Assembly: GCA_934047225.1 (NCBI GenBank)
Contig: OW203992.1
Span: 18,527,501-18,591,500, forward strand
Length of the DNA: 64,000 nt
Source: Ypsolopha sequella
Taxonomy: Eukaryota; Arthropoda; Insecta; Lepidoptera; Ypsolophidae
Reading direction: 5' to 3'
Part shown: positions 1 through 12,800 of the stretch, piece by piece
Position numbering within the stretch: the first letter of the stretch is position 1
Layout: every line of letters begins with the position of its first letter
Program-made: the position numbers and the translations under genes
The notes under the pieces: model-generated
The model's input: only the letters and a program-made list of their open reading frames with translations
The model's database searches: none
What the model was told of the DNA's origin: nothing

Positions 1-1062
1 TCCAATATATAATTAATAATTATTATATATTGTGCTATGTTACGAAAAGGTTTCGAAAACCTGCTCATTTTTCTAATGTTGTTTGGAGTATAATGTATGC
101 AGAGCCAATAAAAATTCCTTATAAATTTTTTCGTCATATAAATTGTTTAAATCGATAAAGAAATTCTGAGACATTTGCTTCGTTCACGTAATTAACACTT
201 ATTTTATATGAAGTGGTTACCCATAACGCCTTTGAGGGATCAATTAACGCTCACGTCCTAAAAAATATGTTCTAATCTTTACTAATAATAAGGTTACTAC
301 CGCGTAAAATCGCGTTCGTTCATTAAATATTTTTCAAAATTTTGTGTGAAATGGTACTGAAGCCAAAATTACCACTAAAACCAGTCGTAATTCCAAATAC
401 ACCCGACGCACCTTCAAGTTTAGGGCTTAAACAATTAGATCAATCCCCACTAATAGTCAAATCCTTTCACTTCTATGGTGGTAGACTTCAGCCGTGGCTT
501 AAGGGTGCATATAAGGTCAGATTGAGCGCCTCATTTTTTATCAATTAGAACAGAACTCTATTACGTTTCCTTTTAGTTTAAAATAGTGTGCTTTCAGCTG
601 TGGCTCTTACGACTACCAAGAAACACGCGCTCACGAAAAACTGCGTTTTTATTTAATTAATAACTCGGCTTCCACGGAGCCGGGATTATTGGTAAATTAT
701 TTTTAATACAAATTTCAGGGCTGTATAATTATAGGAAAGCTCTTCAACACTCGAAAAATATGAAATTTAAAGGTAACTTCGTAATTGATAAAGTTATTTA
801 TCTTAAACGGTGTCTTTAAAAATTATAAAAAATATAAAGATTGTTAGTTAAACAACTTCATTCTCGCATGAAAATGTTATTCAAAGTTAAGCTGTTTTTA
901 GACTTAAATTAATTAAAATTGATTGTCTCTTTGAAATCAGTATTTGTATGGTTATTACACAAAAATACATGGAAAACATTGCTTTGAAAAATCATTTATG
1001 TATTTTTTCCGTCTGTTCCGTCCATGTGAAAAGTATTATTTTCTCCTATTTTGCGCTATCCG

Positions 1063-1180
1063 GAGACCCAGTGACGTCGTAATGCAGTGCGCGCTGATAT
1101 GAACGTTATTTCATTACAGTATTTGTCGATATTTGTACCGACAGAGGGCGACTCAACGTCGTTGGCGACTAACTGCCCCT
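1063..1180 (+). repeat. Dispersed repeat, copy A
   Basis: About 118 bp starting GAGACCCAGTGACGTCGTAA and ending at GTTGGCGACTAACTG matches 17212-17335 in the same orientation. I do not recognise the family. Confidence 0.6.
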
Positions 1181-1224
1181 TAAATAGCGAATCCATACTA
1201 TTTAGGCAAAGAAATCATTGATAC

Positions 1225-1721
1225 CAGAGATGGGTAACGGGTAAAGGATACCCGGCATAATATTTGCCGGATATGCCGGGTATCCGGCAAAGTCATCCTG
1301 CATTAAAATGTTTTTTAAAACCCACCGCTCGTAAGGCTTAAACAGTGTGGGGTGAGGCAGAGAGGGAAGGGATGGCGCAAATTTGTTTCCTTTCATCCAT
1401 AACACAAAAAACACAAATTATTCACATAAAATACACACACAGAACCGCTCGGCAGGATTTAACTTTCAATGACGTTTTAATTTTATGATTGTTAAATAGA
1501 TCTGATACTAGATTGTTTATTAAAATTAAAAGTCAATTTAAGTAAAAAGTTGATTTTGCTTATAAAAAAAGTTGGCCTATAAAAAAAAACAGTTTTCTTA
1601 TATTCTGTTTTGGCATTATCCAGTACCCGTCATAATAATCCGGTATCCGGCCGGATCCTGAAAAAGTGCCGAAACTACTGGGTACCGGATTATTATGATT
1701 ATTATTACCGGTGCATCTCTA
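1225..1721. mobile_element. Non-autonomous hAT-type element with 8-bp target duplication
   Basis: The element is bounded by the direct repeat ATTGATAC at 1217-1224 and 1722-1729, the 8-bp duplication typical of hAT transposons. The ends are CAGAGATG at the left and CATCTCTA at the right (TAGAGATG inverted). Sub-terminal CCGG-containing repeats such as CCGGATATGCCGGGTATCC near the left end, and CCGGTATCCGG and GGTACCGGAT at the right, resemble hAT transposase binding sites. At 497 bp with no reading frame it depends on a transposase supplied elsewhere. Confidence 0.85.
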
Positions 1722-2135
1722 ATTGATACCCAGAAAAGTCGTGTACGAGTATAACGTAGCGACACATACAGAAAAAAACAAATTTTTTCTATCTCGCACT
1801 TTCTAGCCAATGAGGTTTATATTATTATAATATCTCTAGGTTTTAGCGTCCGTGGCTTTGCTCGCGTGGAAGCGTCTTTCAATCATCGACAGTTTTCAGC
1901 TTTGTGGTTATTTCATCAACACCCCTTATATAGCCTATTTGTTGACCAGGGTCGCTACGATGATAATTAAGAAACCGCATCCCTTGAGTGGTTCTCGAGT
2001 TAAAAAACAACACAGACAACAGAGAGACATAACATAAATATTCCCCCATAAATAACCATCACACACGTACATACGCCAACTCTTACAACCCCTCACAAAC
2101 CCTATCACTCCTTCCTCAAAAACACTCACTCACAT

Positions 2136-2372
2136 TTACTCTCGCAACTTCTCTTCCTGATATTCCTCCACTCCATTCGCATCTTCTACATCCATCAATC
2201 TACTCAAACAAGATCTTCTAATTGAGATACTTTTGATTTTGCTTTTCTTTAGTATGTCACCAATTTGGTCCGCATACGTCCTCTTACGACAACCCGGTCG
2301 AGTGATATAAATTTGTTTTGTCACACTACCTTCAATCATCCTCTCTATAATATATCCCAACCATCGAAACAT
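2136..2372 (-). pseudogene. LINE reverse transcriptase C-terminal fragment
   Basis: The 78-codon frame reads FRWLGYIIERM near its start, then RKRTYADQIGDILKKSK, then RRSCLSRLMDVEDA. This order (RW-GH-ERM, GRP-like, DQIGDVLKK, R-C--R-MDV-EA) is the C-terminal tail of reverse transcriptases found in many insect non-LTR retrotransposons. The upstream polymerase domain is missing, so it is a 5'-truncated or decayed copy. Confidence 0.55.
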
Positions 2373-2557
2373 TCCTTCATTCCTGCATTGCTCCTAGCTT
2401 ATAATTATATAGTTTAGAATTAAGTAGTTTTCAACAAAAAAAGATTTAATTATTATGTCAGTGTCTACATACAACTGTCAAATATCTTTTTTACTTATTC
2501 GGCTGACGACGACCACAAGTTGGTCGACATATATTTCAAAACTAACTAATGCTTTTT

Positions 2558-2568
2558 TATATAGTATA

Positions 2569-2607
<39 letters not shown>
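2558..2607. repeat. TA-rich microsatellite
   Basis: The tract is almost pure alternating TA with one TATG interruption, and may be variable in length. Confidence 0.9.
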
Positions 2608-2609
<2 letters not shown>

Positions 2610-3515
2610 AACTATTTAAAAGAATACACACAGACAGAAGGACAAAAATTGTTGAAATTGTAATTTTGGCCTCAGTAGAATACTAATACTAATAATTTAT
2701 TTATTTAATATAATTTTCCCGTAGACCACGAGACATGCAACTGTCTCGAAACGTCGGGTGTCCCCTTTTCGTAAAAAGGTAAAAATTGATCGCGGTAGAC
2801 CCGATTATATATATTATATACTAATAATACTAATAATAATTCATTTATTTGCGGAAAACAAGATCCATCCTTAAAAACTATGTATCTTAGTACCAGTTTT
2901 AATACACTATATATTATAGAGTAATTATCTATATAGATAATCTATATAGATAATTATCTATCTATATCTATATAAAATAAAGTAGTACAGTCTGTACAGT
3001 GATTATTTTTGCAACATTTTAAATGAAGTGTGTTATTAGTATAAATAAATCGATATAGACTCTATAATATATATAGATATACTAAATTGATTCTAAATTC
3101 TAAATCTAGCTCTAAAACTCACATTCAGTAAGCTAAGCTCGTAAATAAAACTATGTACCTTTAAATAAATTAATCTAACCCAAACTAAATACTTACAGGA
3201 AATAGAAAATACTGTATTGAATTCTTGTAACTTTTATTGCAAGTCAAACGATTTAAAAATCTTTGAAAATTGGTATTTTTATATTATTTTACCATGGTAT
3301 TTAGTGACTTCCATACAGCGATATATTAGCTAGCTTTAATACAAATATAAGCTCGACTTGGTTGGTAGTCGGAGAAAACAAAATAACATGAAGTAGATTC
3401 GTGAACAAAAAAATAAATGTGCGGTTAAAATACATTAATTAAAAATATTTAACTTCTATACAACCGATCTTAAACCATTATACTCGTAGATATAAACATT
3501 TCATACAAAAAGAGG
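2608..3515. other. AT-rich stretch without a gene
   Basis: No coding signal was seen. At 2915-2972 there is a run of ATAG/TATC units forming overlapping palindromes (ATCTATATAGATAATC). The remainder is low-complexity AT-rich DNA. Confidence 0.6.
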
Positions 3516-3566
3516 TAACGCGAGATGCATCCGCGCTGGGCGGCAGGGCGGGCGGGCGGTTGCACT

Positions 3567-3800
3567 TACTTGGGCGGCAATCGCGATGCGTTTTCCTTTA
3601 CACTACAAGTCACTGTTGAATCACACCGAGTTTATTAATCAGAAATAAATTTGATTAACACAGGAAAGTACCATTTTATGGTTCAGTATTAAATTGTTAG
3701 TTTCGAAATCCGTTGGCGCGAATATCGTAAGGCTGTAGAGGCGAGTGCAAGTGCGCCAGTGCGTCGCGTTCGGCGCTTAGCACCTGACTGACGGAGGCTC
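3567..3800 (-). promoter_or_regulatory. Candidate promoter and noncoding first exon, minus strand
   Basis: A GC-rich block (3520-3830) stands in AT-rich surroundings. On the minus strand it contains a TCAGTCAGG initiator-like site near 3790 and about 220 bases without a long frame. It ends at GCCGCCCAA directly before a perfect GTAAGT donor (3561-3566). This is the pattern of an insect noncoding first exon whose gene would continue leftwards out of the window. No TATA box was seen. It is inference from composition and a single splice signal. Confidence 0.3.
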
Positions 3801-4464
3801 GAGCGCCCCGACCTACCCGACTACGGTCCTATAACATCGTTCGTTTTTCAAAAACGGCATACAAAAAGAACAGCCTGGAGGCTGCAGTATAAAGAAATGA
3901 TTTGATGAAACAGCTAGTTGACAGGTGGCTCGCGACGGGTTCGGGCTTCTGTGCCGCTGATGCCTCTCATCTGGTAACGAACGTGTTCTTCAATGTGTCT
4001 CGAGAACCTGTTGACAGGAATGTTTTTGGTAATTTGCGGGTCTTTTACGAAGCGCTTTTTTGAAACGAACGCTCAATGATCAATCGATTGACCGCTTATG
4101 ATTTTTGCATATAGAATTAACTTTAATTAAATGCAATATTGTGCTAGCACAATTTTTGTAACATACTCATATAAGCTTACTTTAATTCAACTTTCCCAGT
4201 GTAATCTCTTTCCCTGTAATCGAAGCTCTAATGATCTAGGTAGGATGATTTTATGGTCTGAAATATCTCAAACGCCTGCAACTAAACTTGCATCTTATAC
4301 AGAAGCCCGCAGGAGTAAAGACGGGTTAATTATAAGTTACATTACATGGGTGCTCAGAAAAATTGCTTTTTAGTATTAATGCCTTCAAATAAGCGGTTGC
4401 AACTCGTGTGACATTTAAACTATCCCATTATGGCTCGTAACATCTTGCGTCATTTTCTCGCGAA

Positions 4465-4660
4465 CCTCGGGCTATAAATACGAGAACATAGTCGCGGTGT
4501 TTGGGAAGTGTCCATGTAAACAAGATAATCCTCAAATCCGAGTAGGTAATCTGAGTTGTCGAGATTAGAGCGGGTTTGGAGCTTAGACGCAGCTGGGCGC
4601 TCCGCCCCCCGAGCGCTGATTGGTGGTCCGGCCACTGGGCGGGGCGCGCTTAGAAAACAC
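4465..4660. promoter_or_regulatory. GC/CCAAT/TATA-like cluster
   Basis: The block holds a TATAAATA at 4473-4480 (plus strand), an inverted CCAAT at about 4617-4623 (GATTGGTGG) and a GGGCGGGGC GC-box at about 4637-4645. These elements occur together rarely by chance in DNA this AT-rich, but their order does not make one clean promoter and no transcript is evident. Confidence 0.25.
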
Positions 4661-5200
4661 TTAGAAGGCTTTCACAACATTATACAAACAATAAAAGAAA
4701 TAAAGACTCAACGAATTGTTTAAAGTGAATATTGATTCCGGATGCTTTATCGTACAACTCTTTCAGGCCTAACGAACGAACCTGTTCCAAATCTTTGCAT
4801 TTAAATTCATGTGCTGTCACGTGATTGCTTAATAAACAGGTTCAATGTAACAATTAAATTTAACGTGTTCAGTTTTCAATAAAAACTGAATAAAGAACGA
4901 TAGGTATGGAGTGCGATTGATATGTTCAATAAAATTTAACAGGTTTGGTTGGATCTAATCTTTGTAAAAAGCATGTTTGTTTACTACTTCATTAGCATAA
5001 AGTAAATTAAATTTGCTTAGTTTTTAAAGTATTATACTTGTAAAGTTTATGAATTTAGTTTTATCCATTCTGCAACGGTGTGACACAGACGGACGCACGC
5101 ACACAAGCACGGCAGGTTTTATTTTCTATTGGGTGTACATTGATGTTGGTATATTGTTCTGATACTTTGTTCATTCTGGACTTCATTGTATAGAAAATTT

Positions 5201-6472
5201 GGCAAAAAGTTAACAGCTTTGAAACTAATATCTATGACAAGATACCTAGACCAAATATTTCAAAAGTTTATATGAGCCCTGGCACCTAAAATCTATGGCA
5301 TTGTTTTTGAATGCGTGCATTAACATAATGCCGACGCGTGCATCCCCATAGATCAAATTATTTTTTTTTTACAATATACTTACAATATAATTTTATTAGG
5401 TACCTTTATTCAATTTAAATGTTAAGTTAAATGCGATTTACAGGAAAAGTGTTTTTTTTTCATTCATTCATTTATTTATTGCCATAAATCATATGATCAT
5501 AAAAGAGATTTAATAAAAAATACAAGTTTCAACATGAGCATGTTTCAACATTACCAGTTACAGCACGAAATTCCTTAAAAAAAAATCTATCTATACATAG
5601 CTATATACGGCTTAACTTTAGTTAGACAATCCCCATAGATCAGATTATTATTTATTTTATATAAAATATATTATATAAGTATAAATATAAATTTCTATAT
5701 ATTATATAGAAATATTTTAAATTGTAAGGACACATCTGTGCCAGGTATCTTTTCAGGGTATTCATAGATTCTTAGATTTGATCTCAGAAAGACATTTTAT
5801 ATTTTTTATATGTATTAGTAAGCTATTGAAAACTTTAATTGCAGCGACTTTGGTAGACTTTTCATAAGTAGTAGTGTTTTCCTAGGTACATACCTCGAGA
5901 TCAAACTCAAAACGTTCTTGAAGTCTGGTGCTAAGACTACGTTGCTACGACAAAATAGTTAAGGACGGAATTATTCCTTATAAAATTTTCTATTAACTAG
6001 TATGTATTCATTTTGATAGGAGAAACAGTTTCCGAGCACCAATAACAAAAAAACTGATGATAAATCAACGATGAGCAATAATTAAATTTCAGATTGAAGG
6101 ATTTTTTTTAATATAATATTTTATACATTTTAATTATATTGCTGACTTTGAACCTGATGTTTTTACTTTTGTAAGCCTAAAAAACTCGTTATTGTGCCCT
6201 AAAAAAATTGTCAGCTTTCTGTAAACGCTGCTCGTAAACTATAACTTCTATCAAAACAAATGTAGGAACTTTTTTGAGAGCAATTATATAAAGAATAATT
6301 CTGCCTTTAACCATTTTCTCGTTTTCCTGAAAATAGCATAAAACCTTAAATGGGTACACATTTTAGGAGGAGGAGGGGGACTCTTGGAGGAAAAGGGGCG
6401 GTCATGCATCTGAATGTCACCGTGTCGAATTTTATCTTATCATACTGGTTTTAAAGCTGTTAACTTTTTGCC
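5201..6472. mobile_element. Possible DNA element with perfect 20-bp inverted ends
   Basis: GGCAAAAAGTTAACAGCTTT at 5201-5220 is repeated exactly in inverted form at 6453-6472, and weaker similarity continues inside (ACTAATAT against ACCAGTAT). The 1.27-kb interior has no long frame. It contains a LINE-like antisense tail of TTCA/TTTA units at 5459-5483. No target duplication is obvious. Confidence 0.5.
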
Positions 6473-6479
6473 GCAAATA

Positions 6480-7395
6480 AAAATTAGAATTTACACATTA
6501 TGAATAGGTATAGGTACTTGTATGTATTCCATTTAACCTCACCCACATTACATTGGGCTTACTTAAGTTTTTCACAAACAAGAGACGTCAAAAATATACA
6601 TCCAACGAGGTATTGCCTCTGGATCGTGGGAGTTAATTTGGTTGGGTACCCAGTCGTGCGGTGATTATCACTATATTCCTTACGTATGCGCGCGGCTTCA
6701 CTGGCGTAACGTCTTTGTAACTGCTAAAACTAAAATAGTTTTGCATTTATTATCATTTCCTCACTTATGTTATGATTCCTCTAGAATTAACGTTAATTAG
6801 TTAATAGATGAAATGACTGTAAAAGCAGATTGACTATATGGGACAGGTAAACAAAGGTATTAATACTTTTTTGGGTTCATGATATAATTTTCTCGTGTCC
6901 TGTATTTTTATCCCTTTATTCAATTAAAATATAGGCTTACTTTTTATATTTAGTTGTTTGTAACTAATATTATGGAATAAAAAAGACATGATCTTGATAA
7001 GTTTTTTCCCTTATTCTTAGCAAAACTAATCGAATGGGCATATATTTATCATATTATTTATACCTTATTCCTAAGTTTTTAATATAATTTTAATACATTT
7101 TTTTATTCAAGTGTATTTTTTATTAAATTTAAGTAAACCAAACCTTTGTGTATTTCCCCGTAGGTATATTATTTATTATATAAAACTATTTACTTATAGA
7201 CATAGGTTATTTAATTATAATACATTAAAACCGACCTGTAATAATTGTATCTGATACACCTACATTACATAAATAAATATATTTATATTTCTATTTTGAA
7301 CTTTCACATAAGGAAGTGCTAACTTTAAATATAAGAGTGCATTACAAACTAGAAAAGATCAATCAGAAACAAATCCAAAGACAAGAATTTGAAAA
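6480..7395. other. Gene-free AT-rich stretch
   Basis: I see no reading frame, splice pattern or inverted element here. Confidence 0.6.
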
Positions 7396-7400
7396 AAAAT

Positions 7401-7471
7401 CCCCGGGCCAGGATTCGAACCTGCGACCTCTTGTTACCAAGACAAGTGCGCTACCAATTGCGTCACCGAGG
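7401..7471 (-). repeat. tRNA-like sequence (SINE head or decayed tRNA)
   Basis: On the minus strand 71 bases fold as a cloverleaf: acceptor CCTCGGT against CCCGGGG (six of seven pairs counting G-T), anticodon stem CTTGT/ACAAG with loop CTTGGTA, and a B box GGTTCGAATCC. The acceptor is followed by a T-run (ATTTTTTTTC) that would end Pol III transcription. One T-stem pair is mismatched, and the formal anticodon TGG sits on a body unlike a normal proline tRNA. A tRNA-derived SINE head is more likely than a working tRNA. Confidence 0.6.
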
Positions 7472-8504
7472 TTCCTACCCAGAACGGTGAATTTTTCCAT
7501 CATACTTATCCACTGTTATTTTTGCATCTGCTTGATATACCAGCTTGTTCTGCACATACAGAACGCTGACGAGGGCGTTATGTGATTTTACGCCTTGTTC
7601 TTAAGAAACAGATGGCGCTGTCGTCGGTACAATAATGTTGCTTCAGACAGTTAAGAAATTCACAGTTCTCATTAACTCATATTTATTTTGCGAAATCTAT
7701 CGCTATGAATACTCTAAGTGCTAACTTATTGTTGATCTAAGTATATGAGTAGTGTTTCGAGATTAGAATATTATACCCTGTGTTTTGCAGACGTTATGGT
7801 GAATAATAAAGTCACGTACCTACCTTAATCTACGCGTTGTATGGATTTATTTACACTCAATTTGTTGACACAAACCCCTACAGGTAAAATCGCATCAACA
7901 TATTTAAAGTAGTTTTGAAGTTATATGAATAACCTAACCTACCCACAAACAGGCTACAGAAAGAGATTCAAAAAATTTCACTTTTTTCTTTTCGATAACA
8001 CCAATAAGCTACCGCACCGTCGTACAATTTTATTAGTTGACTGGCTTTTGATTATATGGTTTTATTTTTAATGAATTTATGTTTCAACGATAATATTTTC
8101 GATAAATAATGCAGGTTTTCTCTAGTTTCTGTTATATATATAGGTATATATATATATAACCGCATCAATGTTCTACCAATAAGAAAAGCTTTCTATTTAT
8201 TTTACTTCTAGAGGAACTTAAATAACATATCAATAATGATATTTTTTTTATATAAAACTAACTTAAAATTAAATAAAATATAAAAAGAAAAAAATATATA
8301 TACCAATAACATACCTCTGGTAAAATAAATAGTATCTATACGAGTATTTATTGGTATACAAAACTACATTACATTAACAGTTGCTAAGAATGTTAAATTT
8401 TACACATCGTTAGTCGCATTAGAATCTCGGGAAATTCAATTTAGCGGCTTAATCTGCTCTGGTTACGTTCTGAAAACTTGTACGGTTTCAGGGGGCTTCA
8501 GTTT

Positions 8505-8700
8505 CTAGTCGAGCGGGCGTTAGAGGGGTGTGCAGCGGGGGAGAAAATAAACATAACGGCGGGCGCGTGGCGCGGGGATGCGAGCAGCAAGGGTCGAACA
8601 GGGAGCGAGGGAGGTGAGGGGGGCGTCACGGCCCGTTAGCGCGGATCCTCGGCGCGTGCACATGTCGCCTTGGCACGCGCCCGCGCAGCTTTTTATCAGC
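8505..8700. other. GC-rich island
   Basis: Purine-rich and CG-rich sequence (GGGCGCGTGGCGCGGGGATG, then GGAGCGAGGGAGGTGAGGGG) stands in an AT-rich background with no frame. It resembles a promoter or enhancer core but carries no diagnostic motif. Confidence 0.4.
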
Positions 8701-9129
8701 CTTTTTTTTCGTGTACGGTTTTATTTTCTCCCTTTGTTCGAATTTTGATTCGAAGCCTCTTTTTCGGTTTCGAGGGAATTAATGAGACCGGATTGAAGAT
8801 ATCGCGATCGTATTCGTGATTCAAGTTTTTATGTGATGCTATCAGAAAAAAACACATCGGGACAGCCCTGTCGAGTCGAATGTAACGGTTTTGTACTAAA
8901 AGGGATTGTTTTACATTTCTAGCAGGATTTCATAAAAAAATTTACCATTTACTTTCAAGCAGTAAACTTGTTTGTTTAGCAGCTTTACAAGTCGCGCGTA
9001 GCACTAATACAAAGACGTAAACAAAATAAAAAGTTCCATCATACATACATAATCAAAGCCTGTATCTCCAGTAAAATAAAGCAAAACTCGTGGTTAATAG
9101 CAGATTCAAAATAGAATGTTTGGAGGGTA

Positions 9130-9230
9130 TGTTTCAGCTGCCAGCAGAACCGGCTTCGGTCGACGGGCGAACTGCTGCCTGCCCAGTGCCGAGTGCCGAG
9201 TGCCGAGTCTCCTGTCGACGCGCTATTTCT
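9130..9230. other. GC-rich island with a 7-bp tandem repeat
   Basis: At 9185-9208 there are more than three head-to-tail copies of AGTGCCG inside a GC-rich block. The use is unknown. Confidence 0.5.
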
Positions 9231-9646
9231 TAAAGTCTACTTTTATTAATTGGGCAGATGAGAACTGCAGCTCCTCGTGATGAATGCTTCGACCATATAA
9301 GGCTTGCGGTTCGCAAAACCTTTTATAGATTCTCAATTAAAAGAGTCTATTATAGTTAATAGGACGGACGGATGGACATTGTGGCGTTTAAAAACAGGAA
9401 TATTTGCTTTAAATACGGTATAAAAAACAGGTAATATAACGGAAAGGACGATTAAGTAGAATAAAATATAGCGTGGGGTTGTAAGCGGCAGGTGGCTGCG
9501 CCGTAGAGCCGTCACGACGACGAATGCGACATCTAATCACGCTATCGATAGATAAAAGTGCAAACCGAAATCTCTTTCTCGTTTCGATAGTCACAAATAT
9601 GCGCAAGATTTTCAAGTACCTAGTAGTAATGAGGTACTTATACTTA

Positions 9647-9895
9647 TACAAGGTGAATATTTGTGAACATCGTCCAAATTCATACTTGAGGCTTGGTAAG
9701 TGATCAGTCGGTATCATGAACCAATAACGATTATTGTAAAATTCACGAAATGAAATTTTGACTTCCCATAGTGATTCACTCAGGACTGGGAGTGAATTAC
9801 TATGAGAAGTTTGTAATTTCATTAGACGAATTTCACAAAAATTGTTACCAAGCCTCCAGTATAAATTTGAACGATGATCAAAGGGTCACCTTGTA
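9647..9895. mobile_element. Foldback MITE, family 'TACAAGGTGA', copy 1
   Basis: Both ends read TACAAGGTGA when taken inward, and the arms pair over roughly 100 bp each with gaps (left ATCGTCCAAATTCATAC against right, inverted, ATCGTTCAAATTTATAC). A second copy lies at 25911-26176. No coding content is seen; the minus-strand frame crossing it is a by-product. Confidence 0.75.
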
Positions 9896-9899
9896 TATA

Positions 9900-12800
9900 T
9901 AGACCGTACTGTACCTTTCAAACTCTGAATGTTATCTAACTTTGACACTGCACTTTTGGTAGGGGATAATTTGATATACTTACTACTTGTCATCAATACA
10001 TAATTTTTGGCCCATATAAAATAAGTTTATTCATGTTTAGCAGCAATGTGATTAAAGTAATTCGACAATTTAAAAAGAACAGCTTTCTGCTAGTAGTACA
10101 TATAAAGGATATCGATAAGGCAACTCTAAACAGTATCGCAACCCTAAGCAGCACCCTCAGTCAAGATTCCCGACACAAGGCGACGCGCCCGCCACGGCAT
10201 GTGCGCCCTTATAACGGATTTGTTTAACGTCTTCGCTCACTTGCCCCGTGCTCCACCGAGGCTCAAACCTGCAACTGGAAAACAGTGCATAATGATGATC
10301 CCTAAAAAACGAGGCGCGCGTTCAATGAACGCTGGTTTTTGCGCCACCACATGATAGAAGTTTAGAGGTTTCTTTTCTGGAGATCAAGTTCAAAGTCCGT
10401 GCAAGACATTTAAATATTGTTTAGTGATTCCTTATAATGATTATTTAGGCTCGGTTTACACTTTGGCTAGTTAATATTCTGATGCACTAGTCTAATTTTT
10501 ATCCAAGTACTCCAAACTACTCTATCGGTTCTGGTTTACATTAAACTAGTAGTTGAGTAGACTAAACTAAACTATAAAGTTGATTCCGACAAGTTCAGTT
10601 TGTTTCTGAAAATTTCGATTCAAGTTAAAGTTTGAAGGTTACAAGGTCAGTAAAGTTTTAAGTTTACTGTGTCACATGCGCTATCTACATGACTCTCTTA
10701 ATTTTTATCTTTGGTACCATCCGAAACTGCGTATGTTTATACGATTTAACTGCTCGGCGAAAGTGGTGGGGGACTAGCGCATGTGTTCATTCGCGCACAA
10801 AATTACTAAGTGCGATAGAGAAAAAATGACTAGGGCAGTCAAGGTCAGACCTCATAAACCGTGTTGCTATCTGTATATAGGTAATAGTTTTTGAAGTGAA
10901 AACTTCGACAGGCACGTTGAGAGATTCTGGCAGAGTAAAAACTTATGGGTTCCCACCACCGACATGCCAACCAAGTGTCATCACACTTCTTTACTATGCT
11001 ACAGCTATGAGAAATGTATGTGAAACTTCAAATTACTAATTTGACAGTAAAGTTTTCACTTGTGTCAACAGTCCCGTTTTTAATTTACGTAATGTATCGA
11101 AGTATCAGATTCTTTTGGAACATAAGGCTGTTACTCTATTCGATATATATATACTATATTCTCGTATATACTCATGAAAAGTGAGAAACATTCATACTTG
11201 TCTCAGATTTTTATACACATTCCAGTTACATTCCAGTTCGTTAGTGAGCTTCATTCAGTTTGTACCTTAACATAAGTATAATGCTTCTATAGTGTCATCA
11301 AGGATACGGCAACTACCATGCATGTACCACTTACACACGTTGTTACCTACGCCATGTAGGTAATAAATGTTCGTAGGTATTATACCGATCCAAAGGATCG
11401 ATTTCTTTGAAATTATCTTGAATTAAGGTGACACCATTTATTTTGACTTAAAAATATTATTGTATTTTAATAAACTTGTAGTAACAGTTCACTTATTTTA
11501 CCTTTGAATTGCTCAAAATGAGACCCATTTTCACGATTGCAAATTGAATTCAGTTTGTGTCGTCTTTTGTGTCGATTTATGTTGAATTTTTTGTTTTATT
11601 CCGATTGAAATAATTTATTTATGTCAAATTTAATGATTTAAGATACTATGTTATAAAGAAGGAATCGATTCTTATATACGATTACCCGTTTCTTTCGATA
11701 TCATAAATATAGGTAGTGATTTATCAAAAAGTTTGAATGCAGTTCTAATTTATTAAAAAAAAAGGATTGTTTCATTTCTGAAAAATTTGCTATTATATAT
11801 TTAGGGTACTTTTTCTCCAACCACGGCCTTTTTTTCCATCCTGTGTAATGCTATGTGGAATATCGTAAGGACCGCTTGCAGCAAATTATCATACAAGTAC
11901 GTCCAGAACGTACAAGATAACAAGAAACCAAGTACCTATATCGAAAACATTCATGATTTATACGATCACATCGTCAGTCGTTATTGCATTATTGTAAAAT
12001 TTATTCTTGAAGATACTCATAGCGCCAGGGAAATAATTCATTTTAACTTTACAGCAAGACTTATGTCCGACAAAAAGATGGGTAGCAATAAATTAGTGTT
12101 AACAAAAATGCCTAAGGCTTCAGATGTCACGATTAAATTATTACGAGTATATCGCGTGCTGTGACAGGGAATTCGCGAAACCAATCTGGCTTTCTGAAAG
12201 CGTTGGGTTTAAATAAATATGTGCATTGCAATGCATGGACAACCTGTAAAGTGTTTTAAGAGCTATTTTATTATTACAGCTCAATCATCAAACCCTTAAA
12301 AATGAATACGTCGTTGTGTGTTCTTTGTGTATTAAAATATATAATACACAGTTACCCCATGATAGCATATGGCTGGCGGCGAACGCTAGCTTCGCTACAG
12401 AAACCGTAAAAGCTCTGCATTTCGGCGCGCGTTGCCTGTGTCTGCGCACACAATAAGGTAGGAGGTTTGCGCACGCTCATTACGTGCTGCGCAACGCTCA
12501 CTCTTCAAGATAATTGCAACGATTCCTGCTTGCACGCTCCGCACTGAATCAGCACATGTTTCTCTCGTCGAGGCCGCAGACTGCTGTTATCCTGCGGTTT
12601 TCGATTACTCCCTGCATAATGTCTACTACATGAAAAAATCTTTCAGACCATTCATTTCCCTTTCATTGCACCCATTACAATATCCACAATAACGTGAAGT
12701 TATAATTTCTGTTAATACTCGACATTTAACGTGGTTTGCGGTGCACGAATGCTTGCGATTTGGTTGGCGATGTGTGTGTGTACTTTTTAAAGTTTAATTA

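Noticed and set aside
7401..7471. Functional tRNA gene
   Set aside because: A T-stem mismatch, a body that does not suit its anticodon, and the commonness of this sequence as a SINE head in Lepidoptera argue against it.
9409..9822. 137-codon minus-strand frame
   Set aside because: It runs through the arms of a foldback MITE and into AT-rich flank, with no motif. The second copy of the MITE does not keep the frame.
11853..12164. 103-codon plus-strand frame
   Set aside because: No domain, no splice support and composition like the surrounding AT-rich DNA. It could be tested by conservation, but nothing here supports a gene.
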